NCBI GenBank assembly: GCA_937927945.1
Contig: CALEYW010000015.1
Span: 62,001 to 126,000 of the forward strand
DNA: 64,000 nt
DNA from: an uncultured candidate division WPS-2 bacterium
GTDB taxonomy: Bacteria; Vulcanimicrobiota; Vulcanimicrobiia; Vulcanimicrobiales; Vulcanimicrobiaceae
Reading direction: 5' to 3'
Below the pieces are notes generated by a model. The model searched no databases and was not told the DNA's origin. It saw only the letters and a program-made list of their open reading frames with translations. Below are positions 9,166 to 18,275 of this stretch, in pieces. Position numbers and translations under genes: made by a program. Within the stretch, counting starts at the first letter, position 1; the number at the start of each line of letters is the position of its first letter.

Positions 9166-11414
9166 CGTTCGGCCCGCGTCCGGATCAGGTCACGGTGCTC
9201 GCCCTCGAACGCGCGCTCGCGCTTCCCGCCGACGTGGGGCTGCTCGCGTTCACCGGTCCGCCGACCAGCGGCAAGACGGAAGCGCTGGTGCGCCGCTTCG
9301 CCGCGCTGGTCGCCGTCGATCCGAGCCTCGCGGGCGCCGCGATCGTGACCGCGGCGCGCAGCGACGGCGCGCGAGCGCTGGCCGCGCGCATCGCCGCGGC
9401 GACCGGAATCGACGTTCGCGGCGCGACGCTCGACGATCTGGCGCTCGAACTGCTGCGCGCACACCCGCTCGAAACGGGGCTGGCGCTCGATCTGGAACTG
9501 GTCGATCCGATGGATGCCGAGGAGATCTTCGAGCGTGCCGCGGCGCCGCTGTTCTCCGCCGAGTGGAGCGATTGGCTGGGGACCGAGGTCGATCCGGAGA
9601 TCGCGGGCCTGCGCACGCCGGACCGCTTCGCCGATGCGGCGCTGCGGCTGATTCGCAAGCTGCGCGATGCCGGGATCGACGACGAAGCGCTCCTGGCGAC
9701 CGCGAAGCGCGGCGCCGCGTCGTTTTACGCGAACCCGCCGAACCTCACGTCGCCGGCGCTCGTGTCGGCGACCAAGGACGAACATCGCGCATCGCTCGCG
9801 GTCGATGCCTCGGAACTCGATCGCCAGCGCCGGCGCGAGCTCGACCTCGCCCGAATCTTGGCGCGGCTCTACCGCGCGTACGTCGACGAGCTGGTGCGGC
9901 GCGGCTGCCTGACGTCGAGCGACGCGCTGGTCGAAGCGACGAGGCTGCTGGAGAACCGTCCGGCGATCGCGCGCTCGCTGCGCCATCGGTTGCGCGTCGC
10001 GTTCGTCGATGACGCCCACGACCTCTCGGCGGCCGCGCTGCGCTTCCTGCGCGCGCTCTTCGGCGACGCGCTCGACGGCGTTGCGGTCGCGGGCGACCCG
10101 GACGCGGCGACGCAAACCTTCAGCGGCGCGCGCCCCGAGCGCATCTTCGGCCGCGCGGTGACCTCCGTCGCCTTGCACCCGCGCACGCTGCCGCCGCAAA
10201 TCGGCGCCGTGATGCGCGCCGTCATCGACGCGGACCAGTTGCGCCCGATTCCGCCGGGCGACGCGGTACGCGTGTTGCGCGCGCCCGATCGCCGCGCCGA
10301 AGCCGCCGCGGTCGCCGAGCGGATCGCGGCGCTCGTGCGGGCGGGGACGCCGCCGCACCGCATCGCCGTGGTGCACCGGACGTTGCGCACCATGGCGCTC
10401 GTCGAGGATGCGCTGGTGGATCGCGACGTGCCGATCGCGCCTGCCGGCGACCCTGCGCTGTTCGAGCGCGCCGACGTCCTCGATGCGCTCGCGCTGCTCT
10501 GGTCGGCGGTCGATCCGTTTCGTCACGAGTGGCTGCTGCGCACGCTGCAGACCCCGATGCTGCGGCTGTCCGACGCGTCGATCGCGACGCTGTGCGGCGA
10601 GCCGGCGAGCCCGCAGCCCGCGCTCTTCGCGCTCCCCGACGAACCGCAGACCGACCGCCGCTGGGATCGCAAACGCGAGTTGCGCCTCGCCGCCAACCTG
10701 CTGCACGGCGAGCGCGACGCCGATCTATCGTCGCTCGCCCGCGAACGACTCGCGGGTTTCCGCGCACGGCGCGAGCGCTGGAGCGCTTGGCTGCGCGAAA
10801 CGTCCGTCGAAGCCTCCGCGCGAGCGATCGTCGAAGACGGCGGACTTCTCGTGCCGCGCAGCGGCGAGACCGCGGCGCGCACGCGCCTGCGCGCCACGCT
10901 GATCGCGCGGGTCGTCGCGTTGATCGGCGAATACGCCGCGCGTCATCCGTTCGCGAACCTGGCCGACGCGCTCGCGTACTGCGGACGGCTGGCCGGCGCG
11001 GAGCGCGGACCGGAGATCGTCGACGAACGCACGGGCGCAGTCGCAGTCGCTTCGATCGAACGCATTCTGGGCCGGCGTTTCGATCACGTCTTCGTCGTCG
11101 ACGCGCGGGCCGGCGCGTTCCCGCCGTACTACGTCCCCGACGCGTTTCTGTTCAGCACGACCTACGGGATGATTCCGAAGGAGAGCGCCGGCGACGCGCC
11201 GGCCGCGCGCACCGCGAAGTTCACCTGGTACGAGCACAAAGCGAAGCCCCGTGCCGCCTATGTCCGCGAACAGCGCCGTCTGCTCGCCGCCGCACTCGGA
11301 CGAGCCGACGTCAGCGTCACGATCTCCGCCGGCGGACGTCCGACCCGGGGCGTCGCCGCGCCGGAATTCGCCGCCGAGATCGAAAGCCTCCTGAGCGCGG
11401 CCCTCTCACCATAA
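9162..11414 (+). CDS. UvrD/REP-like superfamily I helicase, AddA/AdnB-like
   Basis: The 750-residue protein has a Walker A loop TGPPTSGKTE (residues 31-40) and a Walker B reading VAFVDDAHD (D283-D284, a variant of DEXQD). Other conserved blocks are VAGDPDAATQTFSG (motif III), IAVVHRTLRTM (motif IV), a long 2A/2B region, and VASIERILGRRFDHVFVVD (motif V-VI area). It has no nuclease domain; that activity is on the coupled upstream gene. The pair is organised like AddAB/AdnAB end-resection machines but each subunit is smaller than usual, and it could serve repair or defence. Confidence 0.78.
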   Translation: MTFGPRPDQVTVLALERALALPADVGLLAFTGPPTSGKTEALVRRFAALVAVDPSLAGAAIVTAARSDGARALAARIAAATGIDVRGATLDDLALELLRAHPLETGLALDLELVDPMDAEEIFERAAAPLFSAEWSDWLGTEVDPEIAGLRTPDRFADAALRLIRKLRDAGIDDEALLATAKRGAASFYANPPNLTSPALVSATKDEHRASLAVDASELDRQRRRELDLARILARLYRAYVDELVRRGCLTSSDALVEATRLLENRPAIARSLRHRLRVAFVDDAHDLSAAALRFLRALFGDALDGVAVAGDPDAATQTFSGARPERIFGRAVTSVALHPRTLPPQIGAVMRAVIDADQLRPIPPGDAVRVLRAPDRRAEAAAVAERIAALVRAGTPPHRIAVVHRTLRTMALVEDALVDRDVPIAPAGDPALFERADVLDALALLWSAVDPFRHEWLLRTLQTPMLRLSDASIATLCGEPASPQPALFALPDEPQTDRRWDRKRELRLAANLLHGERDADLSSLARERLAGFRARRERWSAWLRETSVEASARAIVEDGGLLVPRSGETAARTRLRATLIARVVALIGEYAARHPFANLADALAYCGRLAGAERGPEIVDERTGAVAVASIERILGRRFDHVFVVDARAGAFPPYYVPDAFLFSTTYGMIPKESAGDAPAARTAKFTWYEHKAKPRAAYVREQRRLLAAALGRADVSVTISAGGRPTRGVAAPEFAAEIESLLSAALSP

Positions 11415-11476
11415 TTTCATCCCCGCGCGCCGGATCGGCGGGACGGCGGCGAATTGAACGGCGTTCCGGAGGTAGC

Positions 11477-12925
11477 GTGCCACATACGATCGACACGTCG
11501 ACCGATCCGCAGGTCGGCTATCGTCCACCCGGTTCGCTCGACGCGGCGAGCGCGCTGCAGCCGTACGACGGACGTTTCGGCCCGCGTCAGGCGGCGCATC
11601 TGCTGCGCCGGGCCGGTTTCGGCGGATCGGCCGACGACGTCGCCCGGCTCGCCTCGCTGCAAACGCGCGACGCGGTCGACACGTTGCTGCACCCGACGGC
11701 GCCCGATCTCGACTTCCCCGCGTATCCCGCCGCCGACGTCCTCTACGATCCCAAACGCGCGCGGGCGGCGGTGCAGTCGGCTTGGCTCGACCGAATGCTG
11801 CGCTCCAACCGGCCGCTCGTCGAGAAGATGGCGCTCTTCTGGCACGGCCACTTCGCCACCGCGATCGGCAAGGTTCCGCCGCAGTACATGGCGGCGCAGA
11901 TCAACCTCTTCCGCGCGCAAGGACTCGGGCGGTTTCCGGCCCTGCTCGGGGCGGTGACGCGCGATCCGGCGATGCTGATCTGGCTCGACAACCGGTACAA
12001 CGCGAAGGCGCATCCGAACGAGAACTACGCGCGCGAAGTGATGGAGCTCTTCGCGCTGGGACTGGGCAACTACACCGAAGACGACGTACAGGAAAGCGCA
12101 CGCGCGTTCACCGGCTGGACGATCGACAAGAACGGCAGGGCCGCGTTCGTTCCCGCGCGGCACGATGACGGCTCGAAAACGTTTCTCGGCACGAGCGGAC
12201 CGTTCGGCACGGGCGACGTCATCGCGATCATCGTCTCGCAGCCCGTCCACCAGCGTTTCATCGTGCGCAAGCTGCTCGAGTTCTTCGTCTACAGCGATCC
12301 TGAGCCCGAACTGGTCGAGGCGACCGCCCAAGTCTACGCGCTCTCCGGCTTCGACATCGCGAAGACGGTCGGCACCATCCTGCGCTCCAACGTCTTCTAT
12401 TCGACCCGCGCGTACCGGGCGTTGCCGAAGTCGCCGATCGAATTCGCGATCGGTACGCTGCGCTATCTCGGCGTGAGCGCCGTCCCGCCCAACCTCGTCT
12501 ACCAGCTGGCGCGAATGGGCCAAGAACCGCTGAACCCGCCCAGCGTCAAGGGCTGGGACGGCGGACCGGCGTGGATCAACACCTCGACGCTGCTCGCGCG
12601 GTTCAACTTCGTCAACGGGCTGGTCGCGCAGACGGCGCCCGGGAAGAACGGTCAACCCGCGATCGCGGCACCGAATGCGAACCCCGACACGCTGATCGGC
12701 CGCGTCGGAATGAACGCCGCGAAAGTCGCCGCTGCGCTCGTCAGCGGAGCGGTGCAGGACGACGTCACCTCCGACGTGCGCGCCACGCTCGTCGGCTATC
12801 TCAACAACGTGACGCCGACGGCGGCGATGACGAACCCGCTGCCGTTCGGTCCGGAGAACTATCAGGACAAGATCCGCGGCGCGTTGGCGCTGACGCTCAA
12901 CCTCCCCGTCAACCAACTGGACTAA
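11477..12925 (+). CDS. DUF1800 family protein
   Basis: The 482-residue protein carries the DUF1800 core: FGPRQAAHLLRRAGFGG near the N-terminus, MALFWHGHFAT, NENYAREVMELFALGLGNYTE and the C-terminal part with PPSVKGWDGGPAWINTSTLLAR. A good ribosome site GGAGGT (11468-11473) lies just before the GTG at 11477, fixing the start. No classical signal peptide is seen. DUF1800 genes are usually followed by a DUF1501 gene, as here four bases downstream. The pair is widespread in soil and marine bacteria, but its biochemical function is not established. Confidence 0.88.
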   Translation: MPHTIDTSTDPQVGYRPPGSLDAASALQPYDGRFGPRQAAHLLRRAGFGGSADDVARLASLQTRDAVDTLLHPTAPDLDFPAYPAADVLYDPKRARAAVQSAWLDRMLRSNRPLVEKMALFWHGHFATAIGKVPPQYMAAQINLFRAQGLGRFPALLGAVTRDPAMLIWLDNRYNAKAHPNENYAREVMELFALGLGNYTEDDVQESARAFTGWTIDKNGRAAFVPARHDDGSKTFLGTSGPFGTGDVIAIIVSQPVHQRFIVRKLLEFFVYSDPEPELVEATAQVYALSGFDIAKTVGTILRSNVFYSTRAYRALPKSPIEFAIGTLRYLGVSAVPPNLVYQLARMGQEPLNPPSVKGWDGGPAWINTSTLLARFNFVNGLVAQTAPGKNGQPAIAAPNANPDTLIGRVGMNAAKVAAALVSGAVQDDVTSDVRATLVGYLNNVTPTAAMTNPLPFGPENYQDKIRGALALTLNLPVNQLD

Positions 12926-12929
12926 GAGT

Positions 12930-14162
12930 ATGAAACGTCGCTCGTTTGTGACCTCCGCCCTCTCGGTCGCATTTCTCGGCGGCAACGCGAGCGTGGCGCT
13001 GGCGCAAGTCGCGCGTGGAACGGCCCCGCTTCCGTCGTTCGGCACGACGGGCGATCCCGAGGGCGTGCTGGTCGTCATCCAAATGGGCGGCGGCAACGAC
13101 GGGCTCAACACGGTGGTGCCGTATGCCGACGACAATTATCACCGCTACCGTCCGGGCATCGCCCTCGCGCCGGAGCAGGTGCTCAAACTCGACGATCGGA
13201 TCGGTTTCAACCCCGCGCTCAAGGGTCTCGACGAACTCTACAAGCAAGGCAAAGTCGCGGTCGTCCAGGGCGTCGGCTATCCGAATCCCAACCGTTCGCA
13301 CTTCGAAGCGACGCAGATCTGGGAGACGGCGTCGCCGGATCGTCCGCAGCAATACGGCTGGCTCGGCCGCTACCTCGACCGGCGCTATCCGACCGGTTCG
13401 AAGACGCCGTCGCTGTTCGAAGCGGTCTCGCTGGGCGACGCGCTTCCGGCGGCGCTCGTCGCGTCGCACGTCGAAGTTCCGGCGATCGGTGCGCTCGGCG
13501 CATTCGGCTACAACGCGGGCCGCGATCTCGCCGTCAAGCAGAGCGCGGGCGTGCTGTACGACGGCGCGAAAGCCGGCCAATCGCCGTATCTCGCGATGAT
13601 CGCGCAAACGGCGCGCGACGCCTACCACGGCGGCGACGTCCTGCGCGCGCAGACCGCCGCGTTCACCAACCAGGCGACCTACCCCGCCAACGGTTTCGCG
13701 CAGCAGCTCGCGCTGGCGGCAAAGCTGATCGGGTCGAGCGCCGGCTCGAAGATCGTGTTCGTCTCGATCGGTTCGTTCGACACGCACGCGGGACAGCGCG
13801 CGCAACAGGACCGGCTGCTCGGCTACATGGGCGACGGGCTGCTGGCGTTCTACGCGGATCTCGCCGCACACGGGCTCGATCGCAAGGTCATGACGATGAC
13901 GTTCAGCGAGTTCGGACGCCGGGTCGCGCAGAACGCCTCGAACGGCACCGACCACGGGACGGCGATGCCGCTGTTCGTCATCGGCGGCGGCGTGAAGGGC
14001 GGAATCTACGGCGACCATCCGTCGCTGACCGACCTCGACCACGGCGATCTGAAGTTCTCGACCGACTTTCGCTCGGTGTACGCGACCGTCATCGAGCGCT
14101 GGCTTGGGCGCGACCCGGGGCCCGTGCTGGGCGCCGCGTATCCGTCGCTCGCGTTCGTCTGA
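12930..14162 (+). CDS. DUF1501 family exported protein
   Basis: This 410-residue protein begins MKRRSFVTSALSVAFLGG and ends its leader at ALAQ, an export signal resembling a Tat leader with KRRSF in place of the twin arginines plus hydrophobic core. The mature domain belongs to the alkaline phosphatase/sulfatase-like DUF1501 group: VLVVIQMGGGNDGLNTVVPY near the start, NRSHFEATQIWETA, SIGSFDTHAGQRAQQDRLL and MTFSEFGRRVAQNAS with NGTDHGTAMPLFVIGGGVKGG. It is four bases behind the DUF1800 gene, so they are one operon. Substrate is unknown. Confidence 0.88.
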   Translation: MKRRSFVTSALSVAFLGGNASVALAQVARGTAPLPSFGTTGDPEGVLVVIQMGGGNDGLNTVVPYADDNYHRYRPGIALAPEQVLKLDDRIGFNPALKGLDELYKQGKVAVVQGVGYPNPNRSHFEATQIWETASPDRPQQYGWLGRYLDRRYPTGSKTPSLFEAVSLGDALPAALVASHVEVPAIGALGAFGYNAGRDLAVKQSAGVLYDGAKAGQSPYLAMIAQTARDAYHGGDVLRAQTAAFTNQATYPANGFAQQLALAAKLIGSSAGSKIVFVSIGSFDTHAGQRAQQDRLLGYMGDGLLAFYADLAAHGLDRKVMTMTFSEFGRRVAQNASNGTDHGTAMPLFVIGGGVKGGIYGDHPSLTDLDHGDLKFSTDFRSVYATVIERWLGRDPGPVLGAAYPSLAFV

Positions 14163-14210
14163 GGCGCGCTGCGCAGGGGTTCGCGCGCCGGTGTAGGAGC
14201 GGGAACCACG

Positions 14211-15023
14211 ATGCTCCTGCGCACCGGCGACGACGCCGCACTCCTCGCCGAAGTTTCCCGCATCGCTCTCCTCGCGGGCGACGCTATCCGGCGCATCGAG
14301 TTGGGCGGCAGCTATCAAGTCTGGCGGAAACCCGACGCCTCCGCCCTGACGCAAGCCGACCTTGCCGCGAACGACATCATCGTCGACGCGCTGCAAGCGC
14401 TGGATCCGCAGACGCCGGTGATCTCCGAAGAGGGCCGCTGGAACATCGACGGCGGCGTTCCCCCACGCTTCTGGCTGGTCGACCCGCTCGACGGAACACG
14501 CGAGTTCGTCGCGGGCAACGGCGAGTACACCGTCAACATCGCGCTGGTGGAGCACGGCGAACCGACGCTCGGCGTCGTGCACGTTCCGGCGCACGGCATC
14601 ACCTACTCGGCCGCGCGCGGCACCGGCGCAAGCCGCACCGACGCGCAAGGGACCCGAACGATTCACGCGCGCTGCGAGGGCGAACTGGTCGTCGTGGTGA
14701 GCCGTTCGCACGCCGGCCCGCTGCTCCCGACCTTTCTCGCGGCGCTGCCGCCGCACCGCACCGTCCCGATGGGAAGCGCGCTCAAGACCTGTCTCGTCGC
14801 AGACGGCACGGCCCAGCTCTATCCTCGGCTCGGGCCGACCTGCTGGTGGGACACCGCCGCCGCGCACGCGATCGCGCTCGAATGCGGCGCCGACGTGATG
14901 GCACTCGACGGTTTGCCGCTGCGGTACGACGGGGTCACGATACTGAACCCGTCGTTCGTCTGCTCGTCCGTGCCGCCGGATGTCTGGCTTCCCGGAGCGC
15001 GCGCCGTCGAACCCGACGTCTGA
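14211..15023 (+). CDS. cysQ: 3'(2'),5'-bisphosphate nucleotidase / inositol-phosphatase family
   Basis: CysQ hydrolyses the 3'-phosphate of PAP and PAPS, clearing the by-product of sulfate assimilation or sulfation. The 270-residue protein has the metal-binding motif WLVDPLDGTREF, an upstream ISEEG (metal-binding glutamates) and the second conserved motif WWDTAAAHAIALECGAD. The family also includes inositol monophosphatases, but the order and the FVAGNGEYTVNIAL segment favour CysQ. The ATG at 14211 comes after a short gap of 48 bases from DUF1501. The stop overlaps the next start as TGATG. Confidence 0.85.
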   Translation: MLLRTGDDAALLAEVSRIALLAGDAIRRIELGGSYQVWRKPDASALTQADLAANDIIVDALQALDPQTPVISEEGRWNIDGGVPPRFWLVDPLDGTREFVAGNGEYTVNIALVEHGEPTLGVVHVPAHGITYSAARGTGASRTDAQGTRTIHARCEGELVVVVSRSHAGPLLPTFLAALPPHRTVPMGSALKTCLVADGTAQLYPRLGPTCWWDTAAAHAIALECGADVMALDGLPLRYDGVTILNPSFVCSSVPPDVWLPGARAVEPDV

Positions 15024-15988
15024 TGCTCGACCTCGCCACCATCCCGCCGGACGAGTACGTTCGCGACGTGCTGCCGCATTCCGAGCGGCTATGGGCCGGC
15101 GAGCGCACCTTCGAGGAATACGTCCAGGAGTTTCGCGCGACGGCCGGCTCGGCCTGGGGCAAGCGGCGCTTTCGAACGCTCGGACTTCGAGTCAACGGCG
15201 CGCTCGTCGCGTCGTGCAAACGATACGCGCGCGTCTTGCGCTGCGAGGGACGAACGTACGAAGCCGCCGGAATCGGCGCGGTCTTCACCCCGGAACACCT
15301 GCGCGGACGCGGTTACGCGACGGCGCTGCTCGGCGCGATGCTCGACGCCGAACGCGCGGCAGGAACGGATCTCGCCTATCTCTTCAGCGACATCCGGCCG
15401 GCGTTTTACGAGACCTTGGGCTTCATCTCACTCCCCTCGCGGCTGATCACCCTGCGCGCGGACACGCTGCTCGCCGAGCGCATCACCGTGGCGCCGCTCG
15501 GCGACGCCGACGCCGGCGCCGCCCGGCGCACCTTCGACGCGCTCGACGCGCGCCGCCCCTTCTCGTTCGCCCGCACGCCGCTCGACTGGGAATGGCAGCG
15601 AATGCGCGCGGCATCGCGCGAGCACGGCGGACAAACCATTCGCTTCGGCGTGCGGCGCGGACGCGCGCTCGCGGCATACGTCACGGGCCGCCGCGTCCCC
15701 GAGGCCGACGCCTTCGTCCTCGACGAACTCGCCTTTGCGCGAGAAGACGACGCGCGCGCGATCGTCCCGCTCTTGCGCGCCGCGGCCGGCGATCTGCGGA
15801 AGATCCAAGGCTGGCTGCCGCCCCAGATCGCCCGCGCCGCGGTGCCGCGCGGGGCCGTCCGTTCGCGGACCGACGCGCTCACGATGATGGTACCGCTCAG
15901 CCCCGCATTCCGTACCGCCTGGTCCACCGCCGCCGTCCTCGCGCGCAACAGCGACGCCGACCCGGTCTGGAGCACCGATCACATCTGA
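15023..15988 (+). CDS. GNAT family N-acetyltransferase, two-domain
   Basis: The ATG at 15023 overlaps the cysQ stop. The first 135 residues form a GNAT domain with the acetyl-CoA loop as IGAVFTPEHLRGRGYATALL and LFSDIRPAFYETLGFI. About 180 further residues, with a repeated pattern such as GGQTIRFGVRRGRALAAYV, look like a second, degenerate acetyltransferase module or SCP-like lid domain, as in Eis-type and YitI-type enzymes. The total is 321 residues. The substrate is not predictable. It ends only six bases from the convergent dinB gene. Confidence 0.75.
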   Translation: MLDLATIPPDEYVRDVLPHSERLWAGERTFEEYVQEFRATAGSAWGKRRFRTLGLRVNGALVASCKRYARVLRCEGRTYEAAGIGAVFTPEHLRGRGYATALLGAMLDAERAAGTDLAYLFSDIRPAFYETLGFISLPSRLITLRADTLLAERITVAPLGDADAGAARRTFDALDARRPFSFARTPLDWEWQRMRAASREHGGQTIRFGVRRGRALAAYVTGRRVPEADAFVLDELAFAREDDARAIVPLLRAAAGDLRKIQGWLPPQIARAAVPRGAVRSRTDALTMMVPLSPAFRTAWSTAAVLARNSDADPVWSTDHI

Positions 15989-15994
15989 CGCCGC

Positions 15995-17035
15995 CTAAAA
16001 CAGACGCAGTTCGCGTTCGGGTTCTTCGGTGAGCGCGGTGACGCGCGTGCCGAGCAGGCGGATCGGGACGCCGGCGAGGCCGGTGCGCTGCCAGCACCAG
16101 ACCGAGGCGTCGTGGATCACGTCGGCGTCGTTGGTCGCGACGGCGAGCGACGTTTGACGGCCGGTGACCGTGTGATCGGCCTTCTTGATCTTGACGCCGA
16201 CCGTCGAGCCGCGCAAGCCTTTCGCTTTGAGATCGCGCGCGAGGTCGTCGGCCTGCACGCGGAGCAGCGCGAGGATCGCGACCTCGTCGCGCTCGTCGTA
16301 CTCGAAGGTTTCCTCGGTCGAGATCGACTTGCGCTCGCGCGAAGGGTCGACCTCGCGCTCGTCGATGCCGCGCGCGAGATCGCGATAGAACGTGCCGCTC
16401 CGGCCGAACAGCGCGAAGAGCCGTGCGTCGTCGAGCGCGGCGACGTCGCCGATGGTACGGATCCCGGCCGCTTCGATCCGCGGCTGCGTCTTCGGACCGA
16501 TGCCCCACAACCGGCCCACCGGCATCGGCGCGAGAAACGTTTGTTCCGTCCCGGGCGGCACGACCGTCAGGCCGTTCGGCTTCTCCAGGTCGCTCGCGAT
16601 CTTTGCGACCATCTTCGTGCGGGCCACGCCGGCGCTGGCGGTCAGGCCCACCTCGGCACGGATGCGTTCCCGCACGCGCCGAGCGAACGCGACGGCCTCC
16701 TCGAGAACTTCAGTCGGCACGTCGACGAACGCTTCGTCGAGCGAGAGGCCTTCAACGGCGCGTGCGCCGTCGGCGAAGATCGCGAAGACCTGCTCGGAAC
16801 TCGAGCGGTACCGCGGAAAATCCGGCGCGACGACGGTGAGGTGCGGGCACAGTTCGAGCGCGCGATACAGCGGCATCGCGGAACGCACGCCGAACGGACG
16901 CGCTTCATACGACGCGGTCAACACGACCGCGCGCCGCGACGAGCCCGAGACCGCGAGCGGAATCCCGCGCAGCGCAGCGTCGTCCCGCTGCGCGACCGAC
17001 GCATAGAACGCATCGAGATCAAAATGGACGATCAT
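15995..17035 (-). CDS. dinB: DNA polymerase IV (Y family)
   Basis: DinB copies damaged templates with low fidelity. The protein opens MIVHFDLDAFYASVAQRDD and has SYEARPFGVRSAMPL, the catalytic acidic pair in LSLDEAFVD (D100, E101) and TASAGVARTKMVAKIASDLEKP. WGIGPKTQPRIEAAGIRTIGD is the helix-hairpin-helix thumb region, and a little-finger domain follows. Length 346 is usual. No beta-clamp motif of the common QLxLF type stands out; the protein ends PERELRLF, which may fill that role. It is the last gene of the minus-strand run that also holds nfo, fitting a DNA-repair context. Confidence 0.92.
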   Translation of the reverse strand: MIVHFDLDAFYASVAQRDDAALRGIPLAVSGSSRRAVVLTASYEARPFGVRSAMPLYRALELCPHLTVVAPDFPRYRSSSEQVFAIFADGARAVEGLSLDEAFVDVPTEVLEEAVAFARRVRERIRAEVGLTASAGVARTKMVAKIASDLEKPNGLTVVPPGTEQTFLAPMPVGRLWGIGPKTQPRIEAAGIRTIGDVAALDDARLFALFGRSGTFYRDLARGIDEREVDPSRERKSISTEETFEYDERDEVAILALLRVQADDLARDLKAKGLRGSTVGVKIKKADHTVTGRQTSLAVATNDADVIHDASVWCWQRTGLAGVPIRLLGTRVTALTEEPERELRLF

Positions 17036-17068
17036 GGGACCGCTAGGCGACGCCGCGCGCCGCGAGCG

Positions 17069-17389
17069 TTACGTGACGCCGAGGACGCCGCGGACGTACT
17101 CCAGCGTCGCGTCGCCGACGTGGACGAAAGCGACGCCGAAGCCGCCCATCGCTTGCGAGCGCACCACTTCGCTGACGATCTCGTGGCTCTCGCCGTCCTT
17201 GTCCTCGAAGGTGATGTGCAACCGGGTGCCGTGCGGAAACGTCTCGCCGCCGATCAGCAGCAGCCCCCCGCGCGAGATGTTGTCGATCGTCCCGCTGCGC
17301 GGCGGCGCCGAGGGATTGTCGGCCGGGCGATAGCGGGCGGCCAAGCTGACCTTCACGCGCTCCGCTCGCCGGCGATCATCTTCGCTCAT
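17069..17389 (-). CDS. PilZ domain protein
   Basis: This 106-residue protein consists of essentially one PilZ domain, the cyclic-di-GMP sensor. The RxxxR-type arginines are at the start (RRRAERVKVSLAARYRP), followed by DNISRGGLLLIGGETF (the D/NxSxxG motif) and FGVAFVHV at the end. Such single-domain proteins bind c-di-GMP and act on motility or polysaccharide machinery. It sits between nfo and dinB on one transcript, with gaps of 16 and 33 bases, which says nothing about its target. Confidence 0.85.
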   Translation of the reverse strand: MSEDDRRRAERVKVSLAARYRPADNPSAPPRSGTIDNISRGGLLLIGGETFPHGTRLHITFEDKDGESHEIVSEVVRSQAMGGFGVAFVHVGDATLEYVRGVLGVT

Positions 17390-17405
17390 CCGGTCCCTCC
17401 TGACA

Positions 17406-18248
17406 TCACGTCGTGCCCGCGAGAACGGTCCTCAGCGTGCTGATGTTGCGCGCGTCGTCATCCTCTTCGCCGGGCGTCTCCAGAATCGCCACCTTGCCGC
17501 GAACGCCCGGATGCGCGACGATCGCGCGAAATCCTTCGATCCCGATACGCCCCTCGCCGATGTGCCAGTGGCGATCCCGATGTCCGCCCAGCTCGATCTC
17601 GGTATCGTTGAAGTGGAACATGACGACCCGGTCGAGGCCGATCTCGCGTTCGACCAGATCGAAGAAGCGCGCGACGCCGTCCGGCGTGTCGATCGCGTAG
17701 CCCGCGGCCCACGTGTGGGCGGTGTCGATGCAGACGCGCAGGTTCGGATGGCCGACCGCGCGCACGAACTCCCCTAGCTCCTCGATCGTCCCGCCGCAAA
17801 GCTGACCGGCGCCGGCGCTGTTCTCCATCACCAGCGAAACCGCGGGCGCGATGCCGTCGAGGGCGTCTTCGAGCGCTGCCACGACCACCGCGAAACCGCC
17901 GGCGCGGTCGCGCTTTCCGTACGAGCCGAGGTGCGTGTTGACGTACGCGACGTCGCCCGCGGCCGCCACCGCGAGATCGTTCTTGAGCAGCTTCAGCGAG
18001 CCGCCGGCCGTCTTCGGATCGTCGCTCGCCAAATTGATCAGGTACGACGTGTGGATCGCGACGGGCGCGATCCCGGCCGCCGTTCGCGCGGCGGAGAAGC
18101 GCTGCAGCGCCGGGACGTCCATCGCACCCACCCGGTACGTCTTGGGATTGCCGCTGAAGAACTGCAACGACGTGCAGCCGTACTTGGCGGCGTACGCGAC
18201 GGCCGCGTCGTACCCGCCGCCGACCCGCACGTGAAAGCCGATCCGCAT
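17406..18248 (-). CDS. nfo: Endonuclease IV (AP endonuclease)
   Basis: Nfo cuts DNA at abasic sites during base-excision repair using three zinc ions. The 280-residue TIM barrel is intact: MRIGFHVRVGGGYDAAVAYA at the N-terminus, VAIHTSYLINLAS, VNTHLGSYG, LVMENSAGAGQLCGG, VCIDTAHTWAAGYA, MFHFNDTEIELGGHRDRHWHIGEG-type metal ligands (split here in two blocks) and AILETPGEE. The start at ATG 18248 gives the standard beginning. It lies between the helicase and the PilZ gene in a repair-rich run. Confidence 0.93.
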   Translation of the reverse strand: MRIGFHVRVGGGYDAAVAYAAKYGCTSLQFFSGNPKTYRVGAMDVPALQRFSAARTAAGIAPVAIHTSYLINLASDDPKTAGGSLKLLKNDLAVAAAGDVAYVNTHLGSYGKRDRAGGFAVVVAALEDALDGIAPAVSLVMENSAGAGQLCGGTIEELGEFVRAVGHPNLRVCIDTAHTWAAGYAIDTPDGVARFFDLVEREIGLDRVVMFHFNDTEIELGGHRDRHWHIGEGRIGIEGFRAIVAHPGVRGKVAILETPGEEDDDARNISTLRTVLAGTT

Positions 18249-18275
18249 CAGCGCTCCGCTAATCCCGTTGGTCGG

